A stretch of DNA of 64,000 nt from Ruminococcus sp. (GTDB lineage: Bacteria > Bacillota > Clostridia > Lachnospirales > Lachnospiraceae). The first letter of the stretch is position 1. Every line of letters begins with the position of its first letter. The stretch spans positions 31,025 through 95,024 of the forward strand of contig JACERV010000020.1 of NCBI GenBank assembly GCA_013911065.1, given 5' to 3'. The notes under the pieces were generated by a model, which was given only the letters and a program-made list of their open reading frames with translations, did no database searches and was not told the DNA's origin. A program made the translations under genes and the position numbers. Of this stretch, positions 43,012 through 51,945 are shown in pieces.

Positions 43012-44310
43012 TTATTTCATTTTTTCCAAGGCGGCATTCAGCTCTGTATCCATCTGCTCCATAGCGTCTTCATATCCCAGCTCTTTGGTCAGTGCCTTAT
43101 GGAAATACACCTGGAACACAGAAGAGATTGCAGAATAATCTCTAACCTGAGGTCTCGGTTTTGCATTATCTGCCGCACTTCTCACATCGGCCAGATATGG
43201 CTTGTCAGTCAGCACATCCTCATCTTCGTATACTTTCGCAGCCGTCGGGAATGTGGAGCGCACCATGGTAGAAATCTTCTGCGCATCATAGCTGGACATA
43301 AATTCAGCAAATGCAACCGATGCTGCCTCATTTTCTGTGTTGGCATTAATTGCAAAGTTCCAGCCGCCCAGAGTTCCTGAAGATTCTGTGCCGCTTGGTC
43401 CTACCGGAAGCGCCGTTACCCCTACATTACCTTTTACTTTACTGGTATCTGCATTTGCATTGGCATAGGCATAAGTCCAGTTACGCATAAACAAAGCCTT
43501 ACCTTCTTCAAAGATTGCTCTTGAATCATCCGGTTTGTGGGAAAGGACTCCTTCCGGGGAGATTCCATCATCAATCAGGCTATTTACAAATTCTAATGAC
43601 TCAATGGTGTTACTGTTATTCATAGCAAACTTACCGTCCACTAAATCGGTTCCGCCGTTCTGTTTAATAAACTCCAGCATATTACAGGAAGTTGGCTCAC
43701 CCTGGAACATCTGGAATATGTAACCATAATCAATTCCATCTTTGCCAATATGTTCTTTACTCATCTCTACGAGTTCATCCCAGGTTGCCGGTGGTGTATC
43801 AACCAAGTCACTTCTATAGTATAGAAGACCTACGTCTGTGTAGTTTGGATACGCATATGCTTTATCTCCGAAATAGCAGGTGGACAGTGGTCCTGCCAGA
43901 TACTCATCCGCTTTTGCCTCCAGATTGTCTGTCACATCAAGCAGCCATCCTGCCGCTGCAAACTGGGAAACCCAGATAATGTCACATTCAAATACATCCG
44001 GCTCCGAATCTCCGGCAGCAAGGGATGTCATGAGACTCTTCTTCACGTCATCACTATTACCGGGCAGTAACTGATGGTCAATGGTTACATTTGGATACTC
44101 CTCATTGAATGCTGCAATCATTTCATCCAACGCACCTGTCTGGTCATTGCCGCTGACAAATGTAACCTCACCGGAAATGTCCGATGCGCCAGCTCCCTTT
44201 GAACTGTCAGCCGAAGAACCTTCTTCTTTGTCGGAATTCCCGCATCCTGCTGCCAGGCTTACCGCCATTGCAGTGCTTAACAGTACACTTAAAACTTTTT
44301 TCATTTTCAT
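43012..44310 (-). CDS. Sugar-binding lipoprotein of an ABC importer
   Basis: A 432-residue family-1 extracellular solute-binding protein. The signal peptide ends in the lipobox LAAGC (Cys23), followed by a short Glu/Ser/Asp linker. The binding fold shows VTIDHQLLPGNSDDVKKSL, PDVFECDIIWVSQFAAAGWL (in part PDVFECDIIWVSQFA), and GTLGGWNFAINANTEN. It is the first gene of the importer operon, upstream of the two permeases. The substrate is unknown; context suggests the sugar consumed by the ten-gene operon ending at 57431. Confidence 0.92.
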   Translation of the reverse strand: MKMKKVLSVLLSTAMAVSLAAGCGNSDKEEGSSADSSKGAGASDISGEVTFVSGNDQTGALDEMIAAFNEEYPNVTIDHQLLPGNSDDVKKSLMTSLAAGDSEPDVFECDIIWVSQFAAAGWLLDVTDNLEAKADEYLAGPLSTCYFGDKAYAYPNYTDVGLLYYRSDLVDTPPATWDELVEMSKEHIGKDGIDYGYIFQMFQGEPTSCNMLEFIKQNGGTDLVDGKFAMNNSNTIESLEFVNSLIDDGISPEGVLSHKPDDSRAIFEEGKALFMRNWTYAYANANADTSKVKGNVGVTALPVGPSGTESSGTLGGWNFAINANTENEAASVAFAEFMSSYDAQKISTMVRSTFPTAAKVYEDEDVLTDKPYLADVRSAADNAKPRPQVRDYSAISSVFQVYFHKALTKELGYEDAMEQMDTELNAALEKMK

Positions 44311-44845
44311 CTTTCTTCCTCCTTTTATTATAAAAAAATTTTACTACCTGAATAATTCAGTTTCTCTTTCTTAAGACTTTTAATTAAATAGACAAACTTT
44401 TTTAATACATATTTGACTTTCCACTGTTCTTTGCATGTTCTTCAAGATTTCATTTCTTTATTTTCCGACAAAATTTTTACTTAATACTTTTAATTATTAT
44501 TCTATTTTTCGTCGTTATTTTGAATAAAACTAAGTGTATCTTAGATAGGGGTATCAAGCTTTTGTGCACTTTTACTTGTTTTTTCTCTTATATTGCCTAC
44601 TATACACTGTTTTTAACTGAAAGTAAAGTTGGTATTTTTATTTTTTAGAATTTTATAACTTTTATACAATTTTATTTGATTAAGTTTGTTAATTATTTAT
44701 TCCCGCATTCTGTTTTTCCTGGTGTTTTAGCTGGTTTCTGTCCTTGTGTTATCCGGTTTATTATGTTACAATCATACCATATTATAGCTTAGTGCCGGCT
44801 TATTTTTAAACGATATAATTATATTATTATTTAGGAGGTTTTTAC
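44311..44845. other. AT-rich divergent control region
   Basis: A 535-base gene-free region between the importer and DUF4867 genes. The motif ACTTTTAATTA occurs at 44376-44386 (inside the palindrome TTTAATTAAA, 44379-44388) and again at 44486-44496. A close form, ACTTTAATTA, is at 57451-57460 near the isomerase start. These are candidate sites for the ROK regulator at 45527. On the plus strand TATAAT near 44813 and AGGAGG before 44846 serve the DUF4867 gene. Confidence 0.4.
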
Positions 44846-45511
44846 ATGCTTTTAGATGTGCTGAAAACACGTAATCCACACATTCAGATTCAAGAATTAT
44901 CATCTCCGGCTTTTCAAAAATATGGAAAGATTCTATCCGGTTTCGATTTTGTTCCCTGCATAGAAATTATGAAGAAGCGGGAGATCCCGGCTGAAGGCAA
45001 CTGCTACGTTGCCTGTGACGACGAAATGATGGCAACTTCCACTGCTGCCGAACTGTCCAGCCGCTTTTATGGTCATACAGATATTCAGATTGGATATTGC
45101 AACGGCAACAGCGACAAACTGAATGCCCTGGAATATCATAAGTGTTCTGAAATTGATTTGGCAGTTACTGATCTGGTGCTGCTGCTGTCCGATGTCCGCA
45201 GCATCCAAAATAACACCTTACACTCTTCGAAAGTTGAGGCCTTTTATGTTCCGGCAGGAACTGCCTGTGAGCTGTATGGGACTACCCTGCATTTTGCTCC
45301 TTGCAAGGTCTGCGATGCTGGTTATAAAAGTATTATCGTACTTACAAAAGGAACCAATTCTGCCCTTTCCCCACTTCCGGCCCCCGGCTGTGAGGAAGAT
45401 GAACTGCTATGGATGCAGAATAAATGGCTGATTGCTCACCCCGGCAGTATCCCCGCGTCTAAGGGCGCATGTGCCGGTATACAGGGAACGAATATTCCTA
45501 TTTTTTATTAG
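44846..45511 (+). CDS. DUF4867 family protein
   Basis: A 221-residue cytoplasmic protein without signal peptide or membrane helix. It resembles the DUF4867 family: PAEGNCYVACDDEMMAT, an AELSSRFYGHTDIQIGYCNG block, then VEAFYVPAGTACELYGTTLH and APCKVCDAGYKSIIVL. The last part has the look of a cupin or ureidoglycolate-lyase-like barrel. No reaction is established. It is translated just ahead of the ROK regulator, in a locus for sugar use, so a sugar-isomerising or sensing role is plausible. Confidence 0.65.
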   Translation: MLLDVLKTRNPHIQIQELSSPAFQKYGKILSGFDFVPCIEIMKKREIPAEGNCYVACDDEMMATSTAAELSSRFYGHTDIQIGYCNGNSDKLNALEYHKCSEIDLAVTDLVLLLSDVRSIQNNTLHSSKVEAFYVPAGTACELYGTTLHFAPCKVCDAGYKSIIVLTKGTNSALSPLPAPGCEEDELLWMQNKWLIAHPGSIPASKGACAGIQGTNIPIFY

Positions 45512-45526
45512 ATGGAGGTGGTTTTG

Positions 45527-46786
45527 ATGCCCCGAATCAATGGCATTAACATGATTGATGTAAAAAGAAATAACCGAAGTTCAATCCTGAACTTGATATA
45601 TCAAAAGGACAGACTATCCAGAAAAGAGATTGCAGGCATTCTGGGGCTCACCCCTGCTGCCATTACTCTTATTACTTCCGATCTTCTGGAAGAAGGGCTG
45701 ATAAGCGAGGATTACCCGGAGCAGACCAGCAACCATAAAGGCCGTAAAGAAGTGTATTTGAGTCTTAACACCAGTAAATATGCGGCAATCGGTGTCTATG
45801 TGAGCCCTCACCGTCTCCATATACAATGTGCAGATATGAACAGCACTGTTATTTTCAGAGAAACCACGCATACTGCAGACTGCCATAACCAGTCTGCGGA
45901 AATTCTGGATAAACTCTGCAGTATTATAGAAGAAAACCTGAAAAATTATGACGTTTTCCGCAAGTATCGTCTCCTGGGCATCGGTATAAGTATTAATGGT
46001 ATTGTAGACCCCGTTACCGGAGTCAGCATTAATTCTTACCATACTTGGGAAGAACGCGTACCTGTCAGAGACTACATTGAATCTAAGCTGGGATACCCGG
46101 TGATTGTTACCAATAACATTTGCGCTGCTGCCAATGGAGAAAGTTATCTCTCCAAAACAAAGCACCCGTCTAACTCACTGTTCATCAAATATGGTCCTGG
46201 TATTGGAGGTGCCCGGAACCACTCCCGGAACTCTTCCAGTATTTATGATTACGTTCCCGTGGAATTGGGGCACATGATAATGGATATTAACGGAGAGCCT
46301 TGCATCTGCGGGAACCGTGGATGCCTTGAGACCATCATCAGCTATGCGGCAATAGAAAAAACCATCAGCAATCTGATGTCTCCCCAGAACACCCCGCTTT
46401 TATATGAGCTTACCCAGGGAAACCCGGAAAATCTCACCATTCAGTACGTGATGCAGTCTTACAGCGCTCAAGAGCGCCCTGTAGTATCCGTTGTGGAAAG
46501 AGTCGTAACCTACCTTTCCCTGGCAATACAAAACACCCTTTCCCTGTTTGATCCATACCGTCTCATACTTTATGGGGAGCTTTTCGAAGTTCCAAAATTC
46601 AAGCAGGCACTGATAGATGCTTTAGATAATTTCTCAGTTGCAGGACGGGTGCGTTTCAGCCACTTTAACCTTCGCCTGGAAACCTTTGGCCCCCTCACAA
46701 CAATTATCAACAGCTTCTTTGAAAACGGAGGAGTTCCCCTTCCCCTGCACACAGATTCCAGACCGGATGGAGAGGACCTGACTTAA
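45527..46786 (+). CDS. ROK-family transcriptional regulator
   Basis: About 419 residues. An N-terminal MarR-like winged helix (about 10-75; RKEIAGILGLTPAAITLIT) precedes a sugar-kinase-like ROK domain: GIGISINGIVDP, IVTNNICAAANGESYL, and the zinc site GHMIMDINGEPCICGNRGCLE (in part EPCICGNRGCLE). ROK repressors usually let go of DNA when they bind a sugar. I chose the ATG at 45527 after GGAGGT. Placed between the importer operon and the catabolic operon, it is the likely local regulator of both. A long terminator follows at 46848-46896. Confidence 0.9.
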   Translation: MPRINGINMIDVKRNNRSSILNLIYQKDRLSRKEIAGILGLTPAAITLITSDLLEEGLISEDYPEQTSNHKGRKEVYLSLNTSKYAAIGVYVSPHRLHIQCADMNSTVIFRETTHTADCHNQSAEILDKLCSIIEENLKNYDVFRKYRLLGIGISINGIVDPVTGVSINSYHTWEERVPVRDYIESKLGYPVIVTNNICAAANGESYLSKTKHPSNSLFIKYGPGIGGARNHSRNSSSIYDYVPVELGHMIMDINGEPCICGNRGCLETIISYAAIEKTISNLMSPQNTPLLYELTQGNPENLTIQYVMQSYSAQERPVVSVVERVVTYLSLAIQNTLSLFDPYRLILYGELFEVPKFKQALIDALDNFSVAGRVRFSHFNLRLETFGPLTTIINSFFENGGVPLPLHTDSRPDGEDLT

Positions 46787-46847
46787 ACCTTAGTATTTAA
46801 AAGAAGAATAATTCACTTAGAGAATCGTATTATTTATATTCAGAAAA

Positions 46848-46896
46848 AGAAGGAGTGTCTGCCACAATCATTTAGCTGTGGCGGATACCCCTTCTT
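46848..46896 (+). terminator. Terminator after the ROK gene
   Basis: A long stem: GCCACA (46861-46866) pairs with TGTGGC (46877-46882), and the pairing extends outward through GTGTCT/GGATAC-type and AGAAGG/CCTTCT segments. It is followed by a TCTATTTT run. Confidence 0.85.
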
Positions 46897-46905
46897 CTAT
46901 TTTAA

Positions 46906-46967
46906 GAATATTCTGAAAACGGAGGGCAAAAGGGTCAGTCCCTTTTCAAAAGGGACTGTCCCCTTTG
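46906..46967. repeat. Dispersed hairpin repeat, copy 3 (inverted)
   Basis: In inverted orientation to copies 1 and 2: AGAATATTCTGAAAACGGAG, GGCAAAAGGGTCAGTCCC, TTTTCAAA, AGGGACTGTCCCC. On the minus strand it gives the same hairpin and the tail TTTTCAGAATATTC. It overlaps the last codons and the stop of the EamA transporter gene. Confidence 0.85.
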
Positions 46968-47879
46968 TAGTTCCCTCTGCAGTTCGCTTTTCCTCTTTTG
47001 CTCAATCAGAACGCCGAATGCACCCAAAAGAACTACTACCATACCGGCATATTGATTTCCGGACATTAGCTGCCCAAACAGCAGAAAACTTACGACTGTA
47101 GACACAATCGGCATTAGCAGCAGGAAGACCTTCACAATCCAGACAGGGAACCGTCTCAGATTATAATAGTAAACTACATAGATTGAAGTCTGCCCTACAC
47201 CTGCCAGGAGAACTGCAAAGAGAGTGTTTCTATGCTCCCCCAGTTGAAAAATCTGTCCAAAGGTCCCCAGAGCAATAGACGTAACCGTAAATAGCAGCAT
47301 TGTTACGATATTATTATAAAAAGCAACCACATTATCCTCCGTAGGATTTTTCTTATCAAGCTGAACGCTTTTTATAACAAATGCATTGATGGATACGAAC
47401 AATGCGCTGAGTATGAAGAAAATATCCCCTGCTCCACTGAATCGAAAATGCAGCGGATTAATCCCCATTACCATAAGTACTCCAAACAGCATAACGAGGG
47501 TGTACATCCAATCTCTCTTTGTAAATCTTTCCTTATAAATCAGAACCGAAATTAAATTAACAAATAAAATATCACATTTCAGCAGCGCAGTGCCGCTCCC
47601 TGCCGGTGACAGGGTTAAGCCGATAAAGGCTGTCAGATCCAGAGCAAAACCGAGACAGCCAATCAGCAGCAAACGTTTTAAGACCCCATGTGTTTTCAGG
47701 AGCAGCCCAAGCTGCCCCTTCCTCCACATAATAGCCGTCAATAACAATAGTGTGATAAAACGTACCACAACTCCCACTGAGAATACGGACATGCCCTCGA
47801 CAGCCTTTTGGCTTGCCACAAAATAGCATCCCCAGATCAGCGCCAGAAGAAGTAAAGGCGTTGTTTGCCTAATCTTCAT
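46935..47879 (-). CDS. EamA/DMT-family transporter
   Basis: A 314-residue membrane protein with ten hydrophobic segments in two EamA halves (LLALIWGCYFVASQKAVEG in the first, SAGAGDIFFILSALF-like start of the second). These carriers export or import metabolites; the family does not reveal the substrate. It is the last gene of the ten-gene catabolic operon, 27 bases after the large transaldolase-family gene, so export of an end product is a reasonable guess. Its last residues, RGQSLLKRD and the stop codon, are encoded inside hairpin-repeat copy 3, so the original C-terminus was replaced. Confidence 0.82.
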   Translation of the reverse strand: MKIRQTTPLLLLALIWGCYFVASQKAVEGMSVFSVGVVVRFITLLLLTAIMWRKGQLGLLLKTHGVLKRLLLIGCLGFALDLTAFIGLTLSPAGSGTALLKCDILFVNLISVLIYKERFTKRDWMYTLVMLFGVLMVMGINPLHFRFSGAGDIFFILSALFVSINAFVIKSVQLDKKNPTEDNVVAFYNNIVTMLLFTVTSIALGTFGQIFQLGEHRNTLFAVLLAGVGQTSIYVVYYYNLRRFPVWIVKVFLLLMPIVSTVVSFLLFGQLMSGNQYAGMVVVLLGAFGVLIEQKRKSELQRELQRGQSLLKRD

Positions 47880-47906
47880 ATCCAGTCTCTCCTCTCCCAG
47901 TCAGAA

Positions 47907-48971
47907 TCAAATCATATATCTGCGGATTAATGCACACAAATCATTATAACCAGTGATAAATGTAGTGATTGTAGAACGGAAACCGCCGTATTTCTCAAAT
48001 TCCTGAGGTGACATACCATCTTCCTTTATGGACTTTCCAAATTCAGATATTTTTTCAAGCTCGCTGATAAAGTGAGGTTCTACCGGATGGTCAATTCTGC
48101 TTACCACCTCTGTATCACAGGCATTCAGCCGTTTATGCCAACTGTAGTTGATTGTCTGATCCAAATCTCCGCCAATCAGCTCGCTCCAGTGGTATACATT
48201 CCGGTTCGCAGCAGACAGCAGACGCGTCTTATATCCTCTTTCTTTATAAATCCGGTATGCTTCCTTAATTACAGCTACACCCGCCCACTCAAGGCACTCC
48301 GGTTCCACAACCATGCCGGTCTGATTCACATACTCTTTCATCCAGTCGTCCGTACGCCCAATCATGATTGTGCATACAGGAGCCATGTTCTCCCATTCCA
48401 GACCTGATAACTCTCTGCGCTTCAGTCCCCGTTCTACAGCCTCTGCAACCGCAACTGCCTGTGCCACTGTAAAAGAAACCGTAGCATTGATACTGATTCC
48501 ACGGTAAGTAGCCTCCTCCATGGCTTGGATTCCCGCGGCACTTGCCGGCATCTTCACCTGCATATTAGGTGCCAGGGAATTTAACTGAATCGCCTGCTCC
48601 AGCATTTCCCCCGCATTCCGGTAGTACTTTGCATTGGTTTGTATGGATAGACGTCCCAGTTTACCTTTTGACTCTTCAAACAGAGGCAGGAGTTTTTTTG
48701 ATCGGAGTGCTCCAATCTCATGAAGCAGTTCCCATGTAATCTCATCTTCCGTAGCCTCAGGAAGTTCTAAGACCAGCTCCTGAATCCTTTTCTCCCAGAT
48801 ACTCAATTCATTTTTAACAACACTTCCCACAATAATCGGATTGCTGGTGGCACTTACAATTCCGCGCTCCAGCCCGTAATTCAACTCTTCTTCTCCACAA
48901 GAATCCATCCAAATATGGGTTTGTGGAAATTTTACCGCACACTCATGAAGCTTTCCTAAAAATTCACTCAT
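47907..48971 (-). CDS. Transaldolase-family protein (long form)
   Basis: A 354-residue TIM-barrel of the transaldolase family. The DSCGEEELNYGLERGIVSATSNP segment (in part GIVSATSNP), the Schiff-base lysine in NMQVKMPAS, and ISINATVSFTVAQAVAVAEA are typical. It is longer and clearly different from the 225-residue transaldolase encoded 12 bases upstream. It may move a dihydroxyacetone unit between sugars, or be an aldolase for a special ketose. Two transaldolase-family genes in tandem is unusual. Confidence 0.8.
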   Translation of the reverse strand: MSEFLGKLHECAVKFPQTHIWMDSCGEEELNYGLERGIVSATSNPIIVGSVVKNELSIWEKRIQELVLELPEATEDEITWELLHEIGALRSKKLLPLFEESKGKLGRLSIQTNAKYYRNAGEMLEQAIQLNSLAPNMQVKMPASAAGIQAMEEATYRGISINATVSFTVAQAVAVAEAVERGLKRRELSGLEWENMAPVCTIMIGRTDDWMKEYVNQTGMVVEPECLEWAGVAVIKEAYRIYKERGYKTRLLSAANRNVYHWSELIGGDLDQTINYSWHKRLNACDTEVVSRIDHPVEPHFISELEKISEFGKSIKEDGMSPQEFEKYGGFRSTITTFITGYNDLCALIRRYMI

Positions 48972-48983
48972 TTTACCGCCTCC

Positions 48984-49661
48984 CTATTCCTTTGCCGTTC
49001 CATCCCATGCGTCACGGAACACCTGTAACCCATAAGTAGTAAATGGATGTTCAAAGCTCTCCTTGTAGACCCCCAAACCACAGGTCACAATATCTGCCCC
49101 CATCTTAGCAAAATCACCAATTTGTCTTCCATTACGCACTGCCGCTACGATAATTTCAGTTTCATAACCGTATTCACGGTATATGTCGATAATATCGTAA
49201 ATGTACTCCGACGAATCTCCACTGTTTTCCTTCCACCCTACAAATGGTGATACAAACTTTGCGCCCAGTTTCGCAACCGGAATTGCCTGAGATGTGGAAA
49301 ACACCAGTGTCACATTGGTCCTGATTCCCTCTTCCTCCAGTTTCCTAGCCGCAATCAGCCCCTGTTCACAGCATGGAATCTTGATTACATAGTTAGGAGA
49401 ATAAGATGCCACCTCTTTTGCAGCAGCTACAATCTCTTCCCACTTCTCCAGATGTGGATTTATCTCAAAGGATACAGGAAATTTATCCATCCCTTCAAGC
49501 CCTGCCTCTTTCAGCCATGCCGCCACTTCTTTTACAACCTGCATAAATAGTTTTCCGCTCAGCTTGATGTGCTTTGGATTCGTTGTCACTCCATCAATTC
49601 CAAAATTTTGGTATGCATATTTGATTTCATCCAGTTTTGCACTGTCCAGAAAATACTTCAT
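48984..49661 (-). CDS. Fructose-6-phosphate aldolase/TalC-type transaldolase
   Basis: A 225-residue short transaldolase (MKYFLDSAKLDEIKYAY, GIDGVTTNPKHIKLSG). The Schiff-base lysine is in NYVIKIPCCEQG, followed by IRTNVTLVFSTSQAIPVAKLGAKFVSPFVG (in part TNVTLVFSTSQAIPVAKLGA). This subgroup either cleaves ketoses to dihydroxyacetone plus an aldehyde, or transfers the three-carbon unit. The sulfofructose transaldolase of the sulfo-TAL pathway belongs to the same subgroup. A dihydroxyacetone kinase and a glycerol dehydrogenase-like gene in the same operon fit release of dihydroxyacetone. Confidence 0.85.
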   Translation of the reverse strand: MKYFLDSAKLDEIKYAYQNFGIDGVTTNPKHIKLSGKLFMQVVKEVAAWLKEAGLEGMDKFPVSFEINPHLEKWEEIVAAAKEVASYSPNYVIKIPCCEQGLIAARKLEEEGIRTNVTLVFSTSQAIPVAKLGAKFVSPFVGWKENSGDSSEYIYDIIDIYREYGYETEIIVAAVRNGRQIGDFAKMGADIVTCGLGVYKESFEHPFTTYGLQVFRDAWDGTAKE

Positions 49662-49673
49662 ATTTCTTTCCCC

Positions 49674-50153
49674 CTATTGGTTATAGATTTTCTTTTCTAT
49701 TTCCTTAACCTTTTCTCTTGCCACATGAAGGTTTTTCGCCCGCCAATCCTCCAGATTTTCCGTAAAAGCAGTCTTCAGAAATACGTCTGCAATTGCGCAT
49801 CCTGCAAATTCTCCGGTAATCCAGCCGCCCATAGTCAGAACATTGGCATCATTGATAGCCCTGGCTTTTTCAGCTGCATATGTATTCTCGCAGACAGCCG
49901 CGTAGACGCCAGGATATTTATTTGCTACAATTGACATCCCCATACCTGTTCCGCAAATCAGGATTCCATGTTCAAATTCCCCATCTGACATACGCTTTCC
50001 AACAGCCTCCGCTACCACAAAGTATGGCTTTGGCTCGTTTTCATCCGTTGTCCCTCCATCTATCACTTCAAATCCCTGCTCTGCCAGGTGTGTTTTCAAT
50101 GTCTCTTTCAGACGGTAGCCTGACTTGTCAGAACCTATAATTATCTTTTTCAC
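49674..50153 (-). CDS. RpiB/LacAB-family aldose-ketose isomerase
   Basis: A 159-residue protein beginning (GTG) MKKIIIGSDKSGYRLKETL. RpiB/LacAB hallmarks are the GSD-KSG phosphate-site region, the active cysteine in ILICGTGMGMSIVANK, and GGWITGEFAGC. I chose the GTG at 50153 with GGAGGT six bases upstream; it overlaps the stop of the transketolase subunit gene by 4 bases. It interconverts a C4-C6 aldose and ketose, normally phosphorylated. In the described sulfo-transketolase pathway a homologue (SqwI) isomerises 4-deoxy-4-sulfoerythrose; the place in this operon is the same. Confidence 0.88.
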   Translation of the reverse strand: MKKIIIGSDKSGYRLKETLKTHLAEQGFEVIDGGTTDENEPKPYFVVAEAVGKRMSDGEFEHGILICGTGMGMSIVANKYPGVYAAVCENTYAAEKARAINDANVLTMGGWITGEFAGCAIADVFLKTAFTENLEDWRAKNLHVAREKVKEIEKKIYNQ

Positions 50154-51109
50154 CTGCTCACCTCCGTCTTCTTCAACCCTGTAACTGTTATTGCAGCCTC
50201 TGCTATATTCTTTGCCTTCAATCCATACTTCTCCTGTAAATAATCCGTGAATCCTACTTCTCCGAAATGATCCCTGACACCTACCCGTTTCATAACGGTC
50301 GGACAATTCTCTCCCAGGCACTCCGCAACCGCTGCACCAAGTCCGTTGATAATACTGCCGTTTTCCGCCGTAATAACAGCTCCTGTTTTCCTTGCACTTT
50401 GAATGACGAGCTCCTCGTCCAGCGGCTTGATGGTATGAATATTGATAATCTCCGCATCAATTCCCTCTTCCTTCAAAATCTCCGCCGCCTCCAGCGCTTC
50501 CGCCGTCATAATACCGCTTGCAAAAATACTCACATCCCTGCCCTCTTTCAGGACAATTCCCTTGCCAAGCCGGAACTCGCAGTTCTCATCAAAAATTTTC
50601 ACAGCATTTCTTCTAAGGAGGCGGATGTAAACCGGCCCGTAGTGTTCCATAATCTGTGGAAATGCTTTTTTAAGCTGCTCGGAATCTGTAGGCTCAAATA
50701 CAATCATTCCAGGAATATTACGCATAATCGCCACATCTTCCATACTCATGTGTGTTCCGCCGTTCAATTCCGCCGTTACACCAGGATCACTGCCAACGCA
50801 CTTCACATTCAGCCCCGCATATGCTACGGATAACGTTACCTGATCGCAGACTCTCCTTGTAGCAAAAGGAGTAAATGTATGGGTAAAAGGAATCTTTCCC
50901 ATAGCAGACATGCCTGCTGCCACACCAATCATATTTGCTTCGGCTACACCTACATCCACAGTTCTCTCGGGAAATGTTTCCTGAAACCGAAGTGTACCTG
51001 CTGCCCGGGCCAAGTCTGCCTCCACGATTGCAATACGCTCATCTTTACTGGCATACTCCATCAATAAATCTACATATGTCTCTCTCAGCCATCTATCTTC
51101 CTTTATCAT
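50150..51109 (-). CDS. Split transketolase, C-terminal subunit
   Basis: A 319-residue subunit with the pyrimidine-binding domain (VDVGVAEANMIGVAAGMSA, holding the catalytic Glu; HTFTPFATRRVCDQV) and the C-terminal domain (ITAENGSIINGLGAAVAE). With the subunit encoded at 51110 it forms a TPP-dependent transketolase that moves a two-carbon ketol unit from a ketose to an aldose phosphate. The gene starts directly after the stop of the N-terminal subunit gene. A homologous split enzyme (SqwGH) works on sulfofructose in the sulfo-TK pathway. Confidence 0.92.
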   Translation of the reverse strand: MIKEDRWLRETYVDLLMEYASKDERIAIVEADLARAAGTLRFQETFPERTVDVGVAEANMIGVAAGMSAMGKIPFTHTFTPFATRRVCDQVTLSVAYAGLNVKCVGSDPGVTAELNGGTHMSMEDVAIMRNIPGMIVFEPTDSEQLKKAFPQIMEHYGPVYIRLLRRNAVKIFDENCEFRLGKGIVLKEGRDVSIFASGIMTAEALEAAEILKEEGIDAEIINIHTIKPLDEELVIQSARKTGAVITAENGSIINGLGAAVAECLGENCPTVMKRVGVRDHFGEVGFTDYLQEKYGLKAKNIAEAAITVTGLKKTEVSR

Positions 51110-51934
51110 TTAAGCCTTTCCCCTTTCCAACAAATCCACAGCCTTTTTCCATGTGTCCTCATCAATAGGCATATTGTGACATGTCACAAGGTTCTCGCAG
51201 AAATATCCACCTTTACCTTTAATGGTATTGAGAATAATCATAGAGGGTTTTCCCTTCATCTTCTTAGCTTCTTCAATGGCCTTAAGTATAGCCTCTACGT
51301 CATGTCCATCCACAGTCTGTACATGCCAGTTAAAGGCTTCCCACTTTTTATCCAACGGTTCCAGACCGTTTACCTCTTCTGTATAGCCATCAATCTGCAT
51401 TTTGTTATAATCTACAAATGCAATTACATTGTCAAGCCTTTTGCTGCCGCCTAACAGCGCACCTTCCCATATCTGCCCTTCCTGGCTTTCTCCATCTCCG
51501 ATTATGGTATAGATATAGCATGGGTTTTTATCTATTTTTGCCGCTGCCGCCATTCCAAGGGCCGCAGAAAATCCCTGTCCTAAAGAACCGGTGGTCATAT
51601 CAATACCATTGGTCAGTTTCATATCACAATGGCTGGGGAGACGGGTTCCCGGCTGATTTAATGTGTTTAACTCTTCCATGGGAATAAATCCTTTTAATGC
51701 CAGTGCCGCATAAAGCGCCGGGCCGCCATGGCCTTTTGAAAGCACCAATCTGTCTCTGTCCGCTTTCTTTGAATCCTGAGGATCTATATTCATTACACCG
51801 AAATACAGAGACGCTATAATTTCACTAAGAGAGAGAGCACCGCCGATGTGTCCTACACCAAGCCTGCCTATCATCTCTATCGTAAGCTTTCTGACTTCCA
51901 ATGCTTTCTCCTCTATCATAGGAATATCGTACAT
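51110..51934 (-). CDS. Split transketolase, N-terminal subunit
   Basis: A 274-residue TPP-binding subunit: GHIGGALSLSEIIASLYFG, VLSKGHGGPALYAALAL, TGSLGQGFSAALGMA, and the TPP/Mg motif GDGESQEGQIWEGALLGG followed by DYNKMQIDG. Lengths of both halves are normal for bacterial split transketolases. It lies 12 bases downstream of the iron alcohol dehydrogenase gene. Confidence 0.93.
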   Translation of the reverse strand: MYDIPMIEEKALEVRKLTIEMIGRLGVGHIGGALSLSEIIASLYFGVMNIDPQDSKKADRDRLVLSKGHGGPALYAALALKGFIPMEELNTLNQPGTRLPSHCDMKLTNGIDMTTGSLGQGFSAALGMAAAAKIDKNPCYIYTIIGDGESQEGQIWEGALLGGSKRLDNVIAFVDYNKMQIDGYTEEVNGLEPLDKKWEAFNWHVQTVDGHDVEAILKAIEEAKKMKGKPSMIILNTIKGKGGYFCENLVTCHNMPIDEDTWKKAVDLLERGKA

Positions 51935-51945
51935 TCTGTCACCCC

